From assembly GCA_025463055.1 (NCBI GenBank), contig JAOAPV010000005.1, forward strand, positions 62,001-126,000: DNA of 64,000 nucleotides, read 5' to 3'. Below are positions 1 to 8,740 of this stretch, in pieces. The first letter of the stretch is position 1, and each line of letters opens with the position of its first letter. The translations under genes were made by a program, and so were the position numbers. Source of the stretch: Candidatus Acidiferrum typicum (GTDB lineage: Bacteria > Acidobacteriota > Terriglobia > Acidiferrales > UBA7541). The notes beneath the pieces were generated by a model. The model made no database searches. It was given only the letters and a program-made list of their open reading frames with translations, and was not told the origin of the DNA.

Positions 1-109
1 ATTGCTCGCTGCGCTCAGGCTATAACCAGTATCTAATGAACTTCGAAACACTCGACCTGATAATGGACGCCAGACGGCCTGATTGGATGACGTTGTCGGC
101 TCCGACCCG

Positions 110-170
110 GGTGCCCCATCCTTGCGTGTTTGGTTCATGCAAAGGTGGGTCTTGGGTTAACTTCGAAGGT
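110..170 (+). repeat. Diverged dispersed repeat, copy A
   Basis: About 60 bases here match 3631-3695 at roughly 85 percent identity, starting with GGTGCCCCATCCTTGCG and continuing through TTCATGC, AAGGTGGGT and CTTCGAAG. Within the unit CCTTGC can pair with GCAAGG and flanking CCCA with TGGG, so it can form a hairpin with a loop of about 10 bases. A further fragment, CCCCATCCTTGCGGGC, lies near 762-777. The form resembles a palindromic intergenic repeat; its spread in the genome cannot be judged from here. Confidence 0.6.
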
Positions 171-294
171 TCAAATTCTGGAGCGGTCGCTTAACATCGA
201 ATCCACGTCCGAATCTTTCGTGGGCTCCAAGGCACCGCTTAGGCTGGCTTCTTCTTCGCGTAAAGACTGCGATATACTCAGCCTCCAAAAAATA

Positions 295-744
295 ATGTGG
301 CGCGCCATACTTTTCCTAATGCTCGGGATAAATTGCACAGCCCCATTCGTTGACGCCATTTCCGTTTACGTTTTTCACGACGTGGATCAAGACAAAGTCG
401 GGCACTGGAATGAAGCATTTGCGGATTTGTCTATCGAAATGGTGGTATTTAGTCTAGTAATCAGCGGCCCAGTATGGCTTCTGGCCTTGTTGGGGCGGCA
501 TCTTTTCAATCTGCGCGGCTATTCCCCTCGCGCAAGAATTGGTCTTTTTCTCGGAATTGCAGCAATAGTTTTCCAATACCCCTTCGAATTCGTCGGAAGG
601 AAGCTCGTTCCAAACCACGCGGATTCATTTCTTTCTTTTTATTTGGTCGCCGCCATCTTCCTCTGTACCGCTGTTCTCCTCCGCGATACCTTCAAGCAAC
701 TGAAACTCCGAAAAGCACTCGAACCGCCGTCGACCCAGCTTTGA
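295..744 (+). CDS. Small polytopic membrane protein, unknown function
   Basis: I do not recognise this protein. From the ATG at 295 it would be 149 residues with four hydrophobic stretches (about residues 5-25, 45-70, 80-100 and 115-135) and a basic C-terminus, so an integral membrane protein is the reasonable reading. The frame is open further upstream to 130, but that extension is poorly hydrophobic and runs into the dispersed repeat at 110-170, so I prefer the internal start. No clear Shine-Dalgarno is visible. It stands alone upstream of the large permease gene and may be a lineage-specific gene or a remnant. Confidence 0.45.
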   Translation: MWRAILFLMLGINCTAPFVDAISVYVFHDVDQDKVGHWNEAFADLSIEMVVFSLVISGPVWLLALLGRHLFNLRGYSPRARIGLFLGIAAIVFQYPFEFVGRKLVPNHADSFLSFYLVAAIFLCTAVLLRDTFKQLKLRKALEPPSTQL

Positions 745-946
745 TTGTGACACTCCGGTTCCCCATCCTTGCGGGCCCTATTATTCGCTCACTTGAATCC
801 CACTTGTCCGACAATCCGACTACACGTCCATTGAGTTCTTCGCAAGTGTCCTGGGCCACCCCCATGAACAAAAAACTGCAGCTAGTGCGTATTCTCCTTT
901 AGGTTGCGTCTCAAGATCGGTTCTCACCAAGCGGTGTGTTGCCGCC

Positions 947-961
947 GCGTCCTTAGGACGC
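947..961. promoter_or_regulatory. 15-base palindrome upstream of permease gene
   Basis: GCGTCCT-T-AGGACGC is a perfect inverted repeat with 7-base arms, about 75 bases before the permease start at 1037. It could be an operator. The surrounding 745-1036 interval holds no convincing gene: open frames there are short and compositionally unconvincing. The only other item is a fragment of the dispersed repeat near 762-777. Confidence 0.3.
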
Positions 962-1036
962 AAATAAGAGTTTCGCGCGAACGGCCCGGGCGTGTAAATT
1001 TATGCGGAGCGCCCTCCGTATCGCCAGGAGTTAGCC

Positions 1037-3463
1037 ATGTCAACTGTGCTGCAAGACCTTCGGTTTTCCCTCCGGCAATTAATCAAAAGTCCAGAAGTTA
1101 CGTTGACGGCTTTGATTTCGCTCGCGCTTGGCATCGGCGCGAGCACGGCCATCTTCAGCGTGTTGTACGCGGGTCTTCTGAATCCATACCCCTACCGGAA
1201 CGCAGACCGCATCGTGCCCCTGACAATTTACAGCAAGGAGGGTGGAAGGAGTGGCGTGAATCCGAATGGGGCGCAAATCAGGGTCCTACAACAGCTACCG
1301 ATAGTGGAAAGCGTGCTAACAACCGGATCCCAATCCATGAATTTAACCGGGCACGAATTTCCAGAGAATGTCTCGGTAGCAGACCTATTCGGCGATACCT
1401 TCAGCGATTTGGGAGTTCCACCCCTTTTGGGCCGCGGAATCTTACCGTCGGACACGAATAAAGACCCGCAATCTGTGGTCGTTCTTTCTTACACATTTTG
1501 GCAGAGGCATTTCTTAGGCGATGTGGACGTACTCGGACGCACTCTGCAGCTAGATCACAAGAATTATCAGATTGTGGGTGTAGCGGCCCCGCGGTTCACC
1601 TGGTCAAGTGCGGATGTCTATGTGCCGATGAAACTGACGCAGGATCCGGATACAACTTTCATTGTTTATTTGCGATTGAGGCCAGGCGTGACGTATGGAG
1701 CCGCGAATGCTGCCCTGCAGCCCGTCGTCGAGCAGTTCGCCAGCGAGATGCCGAAGCACTTTCCAGATCACTTTAAGGTGAAAGTGGAAGCCCTGAATGC
1801 ATGGGCATTCCGGCGCGTCGGGGTCACGGTGTACGCCATGTTCGCCGCAGTCATGCTTCTCTTGGTGATTGGTTGTGGAAACGTATCCATCTTGCTGCTT
1901 GCGCAGGGCACTGCACGGCAACATGAACTGGCGGTGCGAGCTGCGATCGGCGCAGCTCGCGGACGTATCATGCGACAACTGCTGAGTGAGTCGTTACTGC
2001 TCGCTGGGATCGGCGCGGCTTTGGGCATTTGGATGTCGTACGCAATGCTCGCCGGCATTCGTTTGCTGCTGCCTCCGTACGCTTTCCCATCGGAGGCCGT
2101 GATCCGCATCAATTGGACGGTGCTCTTGTTTGGCGTCGGCGTTGCGCTGGCAATGGGCATACTTTTTGGAATATGGCCAGCACTGCAACTCTCGCGAACG
2201 CAGGTCGGCCAAATCATGCAATCCAGCGGGCCTCGTATGACTACAGGCGTGCGGTCGCGCCGAATACATAATGTGTTGATTGCGGGTCAGATCGCACTGA
2301 CGCTGCTGCTTCTGGTCGCCTCGGGCTCGGCGATAAAAGCCTTCGTCCACATGTTGCACCGGCCGCTTGGCTACGATCCTCACAATGTCATGTCGGTGGG
2401 AATCCCGCTCCACAACAATTCGTATACAACGTGGGCGGCGCGCGCGACTTATTTTGAACAAATCCGCGCGAGGGTTGCCGAAACAACTGGTGTAACTATA
2501 GCGGCGATTTCGATCTTTTCTAACCCGCCGCGCAGCGGTTGGAACGGACGATTTGAGGTGTTGGGAAAACCCTCGAGTGAACCGCAGATGGCACACGTTC
2601 ACCTCGTAAGCTCCGAATATTTTGCAGCCTTGCACATACCGTTGCTTCAGGGACGCGTGTGGGGCGCTACTGAAAATCACAATGCTGCACACCTCGCAGT
2701 CATCAATCGCACGCTCGCGCAGCGTTATTTTCCGAATGACGATCCCCTCGCGCATTCCGTGAAGCTGGGAATGGTCCAGGACTCTCAAATCCTCTCCGCC
2801 CCAAACCTCGCGGACTCGTGGTTGCCAATTGTGGGAATCGTGGACGATTTCCTCGACGACGGTTTGAGCAATCCGGTGCAACCTGCGATCTTTGTGCCCT
2901 ATACACTCAGTTTGCCTCCCGGATTCCAAATTTTGGTTAGGACTGAAGCACCTCCGCTCACTCTGATAAATACCGTGAAAACGCATCTGGCCCAGGTGAA
3001 TCCCGATCAGCAAACGCAGGGTCGGATCGAAGAGTTGGTCGCGTGGATCTCGAATGGACCGGAGTGGCAGCGCGAACATTTGGCGGCGTGGATTTTGGGG
3101 ATTTTTGCTTGGCTAGCTGTGGCGCTTGCGGCTGTTGGGTTGTACAGCGTCGTGTCTTATACCGTGGCGCAGCGGACGAATGAGTTTGGGATTCGTATGG
3201 CGCTGGGGGCGCAGCGCGGAAATTTGCTGCGGCTGGTTTTTGCATCGACTTTGGGGAGTGTAGGCGGAGGCATTGTTGCGGGCATTGGGCTATCGGTGGC
3301 GCTCAGCACGTTGATTGCGAAGTGGGCCCAGGGGAATGTGCGGGATCTGGTGATCCTTGCGGCCGCCGCAATTGTGCTTGTTGTGGTGGCGGCGATGGCC
3401 TGCGTAATTCCAGCTCAGCGTGCGGCGGCGATTGATCCGATAACGGCTTTGCGGTGTGAGTAG
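1037..3463 (+). CDS. MacB/FtsX-type ABC permease (acidobacterial orphan permease family)
   Basis: An 808-residue inner-membrane protein with the duplicated MacB-PCD/FtsX layout. It has TM1 at about 22-45, a periplasmic domain to about 250, three TM helices at about 262-383, a further helix near 410-432, a second periplasmic domain, and a final three-helix FtsX bundle ending in the typical IPAQRAAAIDPITALR motif. Members of this large acidobacterial family usually lack an adjacent ATPase, as here, and their substrate is unknown. Compared with the second copy at 58699-61362 it lacks the roughly 80-residue N-terminal cytoplasmic domain and has no PadR neighbour. The start is supported by AGGAG eight bases upstream. 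Family assignment is strong; function is inferred only as a transport or mechanotransmission permease. Confidence 0.88.
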   Translation: MSTVLQDLRFSLRQLIKSPEVTLTALISLALGIGASTAIFSVLYAGLLNPYPYRNADRIVPLTIYSKEGGRSGVNPNGAQIRVLQQLPIVESVLTTGSQSMNLTGHEFPENVSVADLFGDTFSDLGVPPLLGRGILPSDTNKDPQSVVVLSYTFWQRHFLGDVDVLGRTLQLDHKNYQIVGVAAPRFTWSSADVYVPMKLTQDPDTTFIVYLRLRPGVTYGAANAALQPVVEQFASEMPKHFPDHFKVKVEALNAWAFRRVGVTVYAMFAAVMLLLVIGCGNVSILLLAQGTARQHELAVRAAIGAARGRIMRQLLSESLLLAGIGAALGIWMSYAMLAGIRLLLPPYAFPSEAVIRINWTVLLFGVGVALAMGILFGIWPALQLSRTQVGQIMQSSGPRMTTGVRSRRIHNVLIAGQIALTLLLLVASGSAIKAFVHMLHRPLGYDPHNVMSVGIPLHNNSYTTWAARATYFEQIRARVAETTGVTIAAISIFSNPPRSGWNGRFEVLGKPSSEPQMAHVHLVSSEYFAALHIPLLQGRVWGATENHNAAHLAVINRTLAQRYFPNDDPLAHSVKLGMVQDSQILSAPNLADSWLPIVGIVDDFLDDGLSNPVQPAIFVPYTLSLPPGFQILVRTEAPPLTLINTVKTHLAQVNPDQQTQGRIEELVAWISNGPEWQREHLAAWILGIFAWLAVALAAVGLYSVVSYTVAQRTNEFGIRMALGAQRGNLLRLVFASTLGSVGGGIVAGIGLSVALSTLIAKWAQGNVRDLVILAAAAIVLVVVAAMACVIPAQRAAAIDPITALRCE

Positions 3464-3630
3464 GGATGAATTCGTGAATGAAAGTGTAACTGTGCCAGCT
3501 TTGGCACCGGAACATGATTGCTCTAAGCCTTGCTTTAGCAATTTGCGTTGTACTCTTCCCTCGCAATGCGGGAGCGCTGGTACATACATCGAGACACCGC
3601 TTTGACCGCGAATGTTCCAATGGAAGTGCC

Positions 3631-3695
3631 GGGTGCCCCATCCTTGCGCGTTCGGTTCATGCAAGGTGGGTGTCCTGGGTTTACCTTCGAAGATT
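3631..3695 (+). repeat. Diverged dispersed repeat, copy B
   Basis: Second copy of the unit at 110-170, same orientation. It starts GGGTGCCCCATCCTTGCG and carries the complementary GCAAGGTGGG about 10 bases later, so the CCTTGC/GCAAGG hairpin is conserved even though the loop differs. The two copies bracket the membrane protein and permease genes (about 3.5 kb). Confidence 0.6.
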
Positions 3696-3929
3696 GCGTC
3701 TTCCAAGGTGCGGTTTTGTTCCCGCGTAGTTAATACTAATTCTTAGATTGGTACTATACAAGATAGCTATCCGCCGTTACTATATCCCGTGAAATCGCCA
3801 CTCGCTACCCTTCCCGTCCCAGCAACACCCGCTAACTCCTTTCCTTTCTGCACGCACACTCTCAACCTTCAACTTCCAACACTCGATTCCCCGCGAGTTT
3901 CGATGTTCGCCTTTCAAGTTTCCAGTAAG

Positions 3930-3991
3930 TCCTTTATCTACCGCTTTTACGCCAAATCTCCTTCTATCTCCTTTATCTACCGCATTTACGC
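3930..3991 (+). repeat. Tandem 23-base direct repeat
   Basis: TCCTTTATCTACCGC followed by T or A and TTTACGC occurs at 3930-3952 and again at 3969-3991, one mismatch in 23 bases, with a start-to-start distance of 39 bases. It ends about 45 bases before the start codon of the small protein at 4037. It may be a regulatory direct repeat or slippage product; there is no evidence for either. Confidence 0.55.
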
Positions 3992-4036
3992 AAATCACCC
4001 GGGGTGTACCCTCAAGGCCCCCTCAAGGAATAAACA

Positions 4037-4474
4037 ATGAACGTCACGAAACCAAGCATCATCAATGAACCTGCAACCACCGCAACTCCCCGCTGCCAGC
4101 ATCGCAGTCTTAAAGGCCGTTGCCGCCAGCTCGCCACCGGCCCTGCCGCAACTCTCTGCTTCGATCACGCCCGCGCCGAGCAGCAAGCCAAGAATGACTT
4201 CACCCTGCTCGCCCCGCTTGTGCGCAAGAGCGAAGACTTTCAGTCCGCCGAAGCCCTCAACGAAACGCTCGGCAATCTCCACAATTTGCTCGCCGAAGGC
4301 CGCATCTCCCCGCGTCGCGCCGCCGTCATCGCCTACGTCGATAGCCTCATCCTCCGCACCCTCCCCGCCATGGCCAAGGAAGATGGCCACACATCCATCA
4401 TCTGTGACATGCCCGGTCCAGAACGGGACGAAACTCCACCGCCCGAGCCTACCTATGCCGACCTACGCACCTGA
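4037..4474 (+). CDS. Small protein with possible zinc-binding N-terminus, unknown function
   Basis: A 145-residue protein with no signal peptide or membrane segment. Residues about 20-45 carry a CxH-x6-C-x11-C-x2-H arrangement that could bind a zinc ion. The middle is helical with the motif RISPRRAAVIAYVDSL, and the tail is proline- and acid-rich. I have an impression of similar short proteins in other acidobacterial genomes but no named function. The ATG is preceded by AAGGAA at a good distance. The gene stands alone between the repeat region and the aldo/keto reductase. Confidence 0.6.
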   Translation: MNVTKPSIINEPATTATPRCQHRSLKGRCRQLATGPAATLCFDHARAEQQAKNDFTLLAPLVRKSEDFQSAEALNETLGNLHNLLAEGRISPRRAAVIAYVDSLILRTLPAMAKEDGHTSIICDMPGPERDETPPPEPTYADLRT

Positions 4475-4555
4475 TCGCGTGCGCCGGCCCTCTAACCTTT
4501 GCCCGAGTCTTACATCGAATCCATAGCAACCATCTAAACGCAAACGGGAGAAGCT

Positions 4556-5524
4556 ATGGATACGCGCAAGCTAGGCAATTCAGACCTGCACATAACCCGC
4601 GTGGGTTACGGAGCATGGGCGGTCGGCGGTGGCGGTTGGCAATTCGGCTGGGGCCCGCAAGATGACAATGATTCGATTGCCGCCATTCACCGTTCGCTCG
4701 AACTCGGCGTCAACTGGATCGATACCGCGGCGGTTTACGGCCTCGGTCACTCCGAGGAAGTGGTCGCCCGTGCCCTTCGAGACTGGAAAGGCCCCCGCCC
4801 GCACGTCTTCACCAAATGCGGCATGCGCTGGGACAAAAATGGCCAGGTAACAAAGGTGCACTCGGCGGAATCCATTCGCCAGGAATGCCAAGACAGTCTC
4901 CGCCGCTTGCAGGTCGATGTAATCGATCTGTATCAGATCCACTGGCCGCCGGAAGATAACGGCCCCGGTCTCGAAGAATCCTGGCGCACCATGGCCGCGC
5001 TCCAAAAAGAGGGAAAAGTCCGCTGGATTGGCGTTTCCAATTACGACGTTCCTCAGCTTCAGCGCTGCGAAAAAATCGCTCCCGTCACTTCCCTTCAACC
5101 GCCCTACTCCCTGATTCGCCGCCAGATCGAAAAGGAAATCCTGCCTTTCTGCGAACGCCGCGGCGTCGGCGTGATCGTCTATTCGCCGATGGCGTCGGGT
5201 TTGCTCACCGGAGCGATGACCCGCGAACGCATCGCGAAATTTCCGGAAGACGATTGGCGCAAGAACAGCCCGGAATTTCGCGAGCCGAAGCTTTCCAAAA
5301 ACCTTGAGTTGGTCGAGCGCTTGAAAAAAGTCGCAGCACGCTACAACGCGACTCCCGGCGCCATCGCCATCGCCTGGACCTTGCGCATTCCCGCCGTCAC
5401 CGGCGCAATTGTCGGCGCACGCAACGCCAAGCAAGCAGAAGAGGTCATGCGCGCCGGCGACATCAAGCTGTTGTCGCAAGATATAGCCGAAATCGAGGGC
5501 GTCACCGCGCAAGTGGCAAGGTAA
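4556..5524 (+). CDS. Aldo/keto reductase
   Basis: A 322-residue cytosolic NADPH-dependent oxidoreductase of the AKR TIM-barrel fold. Visible signatures are the N-terminal LGNSDLHITRVGYGAWAVGG, the catalytic Asp and Tyr in WIDTAAVYGLGHSEE, the Lys of VFTKCG, the active-site His in YQIHWP, the SNY segment, and the C-terminal cofactor loop GAIVGARNAKQ. The substrate cannot be told from sequence. GGGAG lies just upstream of the ATG. An SDR gene starts 35 bases downstream on the same strand, so the two oxidoreductases are probably cotranscribed. Confidence 0.93.
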   Translation: MDTRKLGNSDLHITRVGYGAWAVGGGGWQFGWGPQDDNDSIAAIHRSLELGVNWIDTAAVYGLGHSEEVVARALRDWKGPRPHVFTKCGMRWDKNGQVTKVHSAESIRQECQDSLRRLQVDVIDLYQIHWPPEDNGPGLEESWRTMAALQKEGKVRWIGVSNYDVPQLQRCEKIAPVTSLQPPYSLIRRQIEKEILPFCERRGVGVIVYSPMASGLLTGAMTRERIAKFPEDDWRKNSPEFREPKLSKNLELVERLKKVAARYNATPGAIAIAWTLRIPAVTGAIVGARNAKQAEEVMRAGDIKLLSQDIAEIEGVTAQVAR

Positions 5525-5559
5525 ATAGTTGGCAGACAAAGTCGCGTTAGGAGAGAAAC

Positions 5560-6354
5560 ATGGATCTGGGCCTGCGCGGAAAAATCGCCGTAGTGTCTGG
5601 CTCGACTGCCGGCATCGGCTTGGCTATTGCCACTGCGCTCGCCGCTGAAGGTGCAAAGGTTGTCGTAAATGGCCGCACGCAATCGCGCGTCGACGCCGCG
5701 CTCAAGACGATTCAAAAGAGCGTGGCCGGTGCGGATCTCCGCGGCGTTGCAGCCGATCTCGGCACCACCGCGGGCGTGGACGGATTCCTTCGCCAAGTTT
5801 CCGCTGCCGACGTGCTCGTCAATAATCTCGGCATCTTTGAGCCCAAGCCCTTTTTGGAAATTCCGGACGCCGACTGGATGCGTTTCTTTGAAGTGAACGT
5901 GCTAAGCGGTGTGCGCCTCTCGCGCGCCTATCTTCCGGGGATGCTGCAGAAGAATTGGGGCCGCATCATTTTCATCTCCAGCGAATCCGCGCAACAGATT
6001 CCCGCTGAAATGATTCACTACGGCGTCACAAAAACCGCGCAAGTGGCGGTCGCTCGAGGCCTCGCGGAATCCGTCGCAGGCACCGGCGTAACCGTCAACT
6101 CAGTTCTCCCCGGTCCAACTGCCTCCGAAGGTGTCGGCGGTTTCCTCGAGAGCATGGCCAAGCAGCAAAACATCTCGACCGCGGAGATCGAAAAACAGTT
6201 CTTCTTGAATGCCCGTCCCACTTCCCTGCTCAAGCGGTTTGAAACTCCGGAAGAAATTGGCTCGGTGGTCGCATTCGTGGCCAGCACGCAAGCCGTAGCC
6301 ATCAACGGCGCCGCGGTCCGCGCCGAAGGCGGCGTAGTCCGCAGCATCTTTTAG
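5560..6354 (+). CDS. Short-chain dehydrogenase/reductase (SDR)
   Basis: A 264-residue classical SDR with Rossmann fold. The cofactor motif is SGSTAGIGLAIA near residues 14-25, NNLG replaces the usual NNAG at about residues 88-91, and the catalytic Ser and YxxxK occur in ISSESAQQ and YGVTKTAQ. The segment after about 180 resembles SDRs of the 3-oxoacyl-reductase type, with a C-terminal GAAVRAEGGVV substrate/oligomer region. AGGAG precedes the ATG. It follows the aldo/keto reductase closely, suggesting joint expression in carbonyl reduction or detoxification, though the substrate is unknown. Confidence 0.93.
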   Translation: MDLGLRGKIAVVSGSTAGIGLAIATALAAEGAKVVVNGRTQSRVDAALKTIQKSVAGADLRGVAADLGTTAGVDGFLRQVSAADVLVNNLGIFEPKPFLEIPDADWMRFFEVNVLSGVRLSRAYLPGMLQKNWGRIIFISSESAQQIPAEMIHYGVTKTAQVAVARGLAESVAGTGVTVNSVLPGPTASEGVGGFLESMAKQQNISTAEIEKQFFLNARPTSLLKRFETPEEIGSVVAFVASTQAVAINGAAVRAEGGVVRSIF

Positions 6355-6431
6355 CCCGTGGGAAGTCCACCTCGGCCAAAGCGCCAATCATGCCCGATTT
6401 GCTACAATCTGGCGCCCTAGGGGGAATAACG

Positions 6432-6866
6432 ATGGCTGAACAGAGTTTTTCAAATCACGGCAGATTCGTTCCACCGTTTCACTTCTTTGTCATTCCGGTG
6501 CTGGCCATCAATTTAGTCCATGCGTTGTATACATGGGGAAAGTCGGGCTTTTCGCTGGCCGGATTTTTGCAAGTGCTCGTGGCGGTTGCGTTGCCCCTGG
6601 GATTTCTGAGCGCGCGCTTGATGGTATTGACAGTCCAGGATCGAGTGATCCGGCTGGAAGAGCAGTTACGCTACGAACGCGTCTTGCCGGCCGATTTGAA
6701 ACCCCGCATCGGGGAATTTGCCGTGGCCCAGCTTGTCTCGCTGCGATTTGCCAGCGATGCGGAACTTCCCGTATTGGCGCGCAAGGTGCTCGATGACAAA
6801 ATGAATGAGCGCAAGGCCATCAAACAACTGGTTAGGACTTGGAAACCGGATTACTTGCGCGCGTAG
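6432..6866 (+). CDS. DUF6526 family membrane protein
   Basis: A 144-residue protein with two hydrophobic stretches (about residues 15-35 and 42-66), then a soluble helical part with LEEQLRYERVLP and a C-terminal RxWKPDYLRA. This layout matches the small uncharacterised DUF6526 family common in Acidobacteria and Bacteroidetes. GGGGG lies close upstream of the ATG at 6432; the frame opens earlier at 6390, but those residues do not fit the family. A DUF427 gene follows 18 bases downstream on the same strand. Molecular function is unknown. Confidence 0.8.
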   Translation: MAEQSFSNHGRFVPPFHFFVIPVLAINLVHALYTWGKSGFSLAGFLQVLVAVALPLGFLSARLMVLTVQDRVIRLEEQLRYERVLPADLKPRIGEFAVAQLVSLRFASDAELPVLARKVLDDKMNERKAIKQLVRTWKPDYLRA

Positions 6867-6884
6867 CTGCAAGTGGGGACCGAA

Positions 6885-7169
6885 ATGCCAAAAGCAACGT
6901 GGGCGGGAAAAGTCATCGCGGATAGCAATCGCTGCGTCGTAGTCGAAGGCAATCAATATTTCCCCGCCAACGCGGTGAACAAGGAATTTCTTAAGCCGAG
7001 CCGGCACACCAGCGAATGCCCCTGGAAGGGGACCGCGCAGTATTACAATCTGGAAATCGACGGCATGAAAAACGAAAACGCCGCCTGGTATTACCCGCAG
7101 CCCAAACCCGCAGCCGCCGAAATCAAGGACCACATCGCCTTCTGGAAAGGCGTAAAAGTGGAAGCATGA
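6885..7169 (+). CDS. DUF427 domain protein
   Basis: A 94-residue single-domain protein matching the small DUF427 family. It has an N-terminal WAGKVIADS strand, the CVVVEGNQYFP segment, TSECPWKGTAQYYNL with a conserved Cys-Pro-Trp, and AAWYYPQPKPAA near the end. These proteins form compact beta folds of undefined biochemical role. The start at 6885 follows GGGGACCGAA; the frame also allows a GTG at 6873. It sits directly behind the DUF6526 gene, so they likely share a transcript. Confidence 0.85.
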   Translation: MPKATWAGKVIADSNRCVVVEGNQYFPANAVNKEFLKPSRHTSECPWKGTAQYYNLEIDGMKNENAAWYYPQPKPAAAEIKDHIAFWKGVKVEA

Positions 7170-7239
7170 TCACGATGACGCCAGCATTTGCCGGCACTCA
7201 AATTCGAGTCGCGCTTAGAGTCGAATGATGGCTTTAGTC

Positions 7240-8556
7240 CTACTTCGCTAGCTCGTTTTTGAATACCGCGCCATCCTTCATCACAAAGCGCACGTGCTCG
7301 AGCACGGTCACATCTTTAAGCGGATCGCCGCTCACCGCCACAATATCCGCAAACGCGCCGGGAGCGACGACGCCGATCTCACCTTTCATATCCAACATTT
7401 CCGCCGCGCGCGAAGTCGCGGACTGAATCGCATCCGCCGGCGCCATGCCCAATCCCACCATGCGCTTGAATTCTTGCGCAATCGACTCCGTCCAAGGCAT
7501 GCCCCCAATGTCCGTGCCAAAAACAATTTTCAAATGCGCATTAACCGCCTTCTTGAAACTAATTTCATGCGTAGCCGCACGCGCGCGATCGCGTTTTCCT
7601 CCTGGCGTGTCCGCGGGCGCCCAATCGCCATAATACGGAGTAATCGTCGGGCAATACCAAGTTCCCTGCTTCGCCATCTGCGCGATTTGTGCGTCCGTGA
7701 TTTCCAGGCCGTGTTCAATGGAATCGCATCCGCCATCTAAGGCGCGCTGCAATCCGATTCCGTTGTATGCGTGGCAGGCCACTTTTTTCTGCCAGCCGTG
7801 CGTTTCATCGACTATGGCTTTCAGCTCTTCTACTGTTAGCGTGGGTTGCGAAACTAAATTTCCCTGTTTGTCCACCCACGAACGATGGGTCATGTAAACT
7901 TTGATCCAGTCCGCACCATGTTCTAGTTGTTGCCGCGCGGCTTTGCGCGCTTCCACTGGACCGTCCACAAGTTGCGCGCCTTTTGGCATTTCCAATTCCG
8001 GGGCGTAGCCTTCCAGGTTGTATCCGCCGGTAGTGGAAATGGCGCGCGTCGCTCCGAAAATTCGCGGGCCGGGAATTGTGCCCTCTTCGATGGCTTGTTT
8101 TATTTCGATGTCTCCGTAACCGGCTCCTTCTGTTTCTAAATCGCGGATAGTGGTAAAGCCTTGCTCGAGTGCGCGGCGGCACGCGAATGTTGCGCGGGCT
8201 GCGCGCAAAGCGATGCCCGCATTCAAAATATTCGCGTCGTAGCCGCCCTTGGCGGGATCCTCGCCCCAGAGAAAAATGTGCGTATGCGAATCAATCAGGC
8301 CGGGCAAAACCGTTGCGGTGGACAAATCTATTACTGCAGCGCCAGCGGGAATTTGCGCGGATGCTTCCGTGACTTTATCTATGCGATTTGCGCGGACGAA
8401 AATTAGCTGGTTTTTTCGGGGCTGGGCGTTCGAACCGTCAATCAGAGTGCCGGCGCGAATGACCGTGATTTGATCGGCGGACGCAGCGGGAGATTGCGCG
8501 CGGATTGTAGTAGCAATCGCTAGCGAAAGAATCAGAAGCAAAAGGCACTTTTTCAT
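7240..8556 (-). CDS. Secreted amidohydrolase (imidazolonepropionase/prolidase-like)
   Basis: A 438-residue metal-dependent hydrolase of the amidohydrolase superfamily. The first 20 residues, MKKCLLLLILSLAIATTIRA, form a Sec signal peptide, placing it in the periplasm. Metal ligands are visible as the HTH of DSHTHIFLWGED, the His in KVACHAYNG, the His in SIEHGLEI and the Asp in FGTDIGG. Related acidobacterial enzymes are annotated as Xaa-Pro dipeptidases or imidazolonepropionases; the substrate here is not predictable. The frame opens further upstream to 8604, but GAGGA before the ATG at 8556 and the signal peptide decide the start. It converges with the DUF427 gene. Confidence 0.9.
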   Translation of the reverse strand: MKKCLLLLILSLAIATTIRAQSPAASADQITVIRAGTLIDGSNAQPRKNQLIFVRANRIDKVTEASAQIPAGAAVIDLSTATVLPGLIDSHTHIFLWGEDPAKGGYDANILNAGIALRAARATFACRRALEQGFTTIRDLETEGAGYGDIEIKQAIEEGTIPGPRIFGATRAISTTGGYNLEGYAPELEMPKGAQLVDGPVEARKAARQQLEHGADWIKVYMTHRSWVDKQGNLVSQPTLTVEELKAIVDETHGWQKKVACHAYNGIGLQRALDGGCDSIEHGLEITDAQIAQMAKQGTWYCPTITPYYGDWAPADTPGGKRDRARAATHEISFKKAVNAHLKIVFGTDIGGMPWTESIAQEFKRMVGLGMAPADAIQSATSRAAEMLDMKGEIGVVAPGAFADIVAVSGDPLKDVTVLEHVRFVMKDGAVFKNELAK

Positions 8557-8740
8557 TATTGGTCCTCGGTGACGCGCGATAGCTTGCCGTAAGCGGCGCC
8601 GCATTGCAACACGAGCAAGCTGTCCCCAAGAAGCCGATACGTGCCTTTTTACATACTTTTTAACGGACGGGCTATTGCTGGGCGCAAATCTTTACGTTGG
8701 GATAGAGGCGTAGCGAAATTCCACGTCCGTGGGGGGAACT

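Larger units (their letters stand above)
3464..4036. other. Intergenic region with repeats, no gene seen
   Basis: This 573-base stretch follows the permease. It holds copy B of the dispersed repeat (3631-3695) and a 23-base direct repeat (3930-3952 and 3969-3991). Short open frames exist but lack ribosome binding sites and recognisable protein sequence. The part from about 3780 to 4020 is pyrimidine-rich on the plus strand, unlike neighbouring genes. Confidence 0.5.

Noticed and set aside
474-1461. Overlapping plus-strand frames between the small membrane protein and the permease
   Set aside because: Low-complexity Arg/Ser/Pro-rich translations, no ribosome site, and overlap with a well-supported permease gene in another frame.
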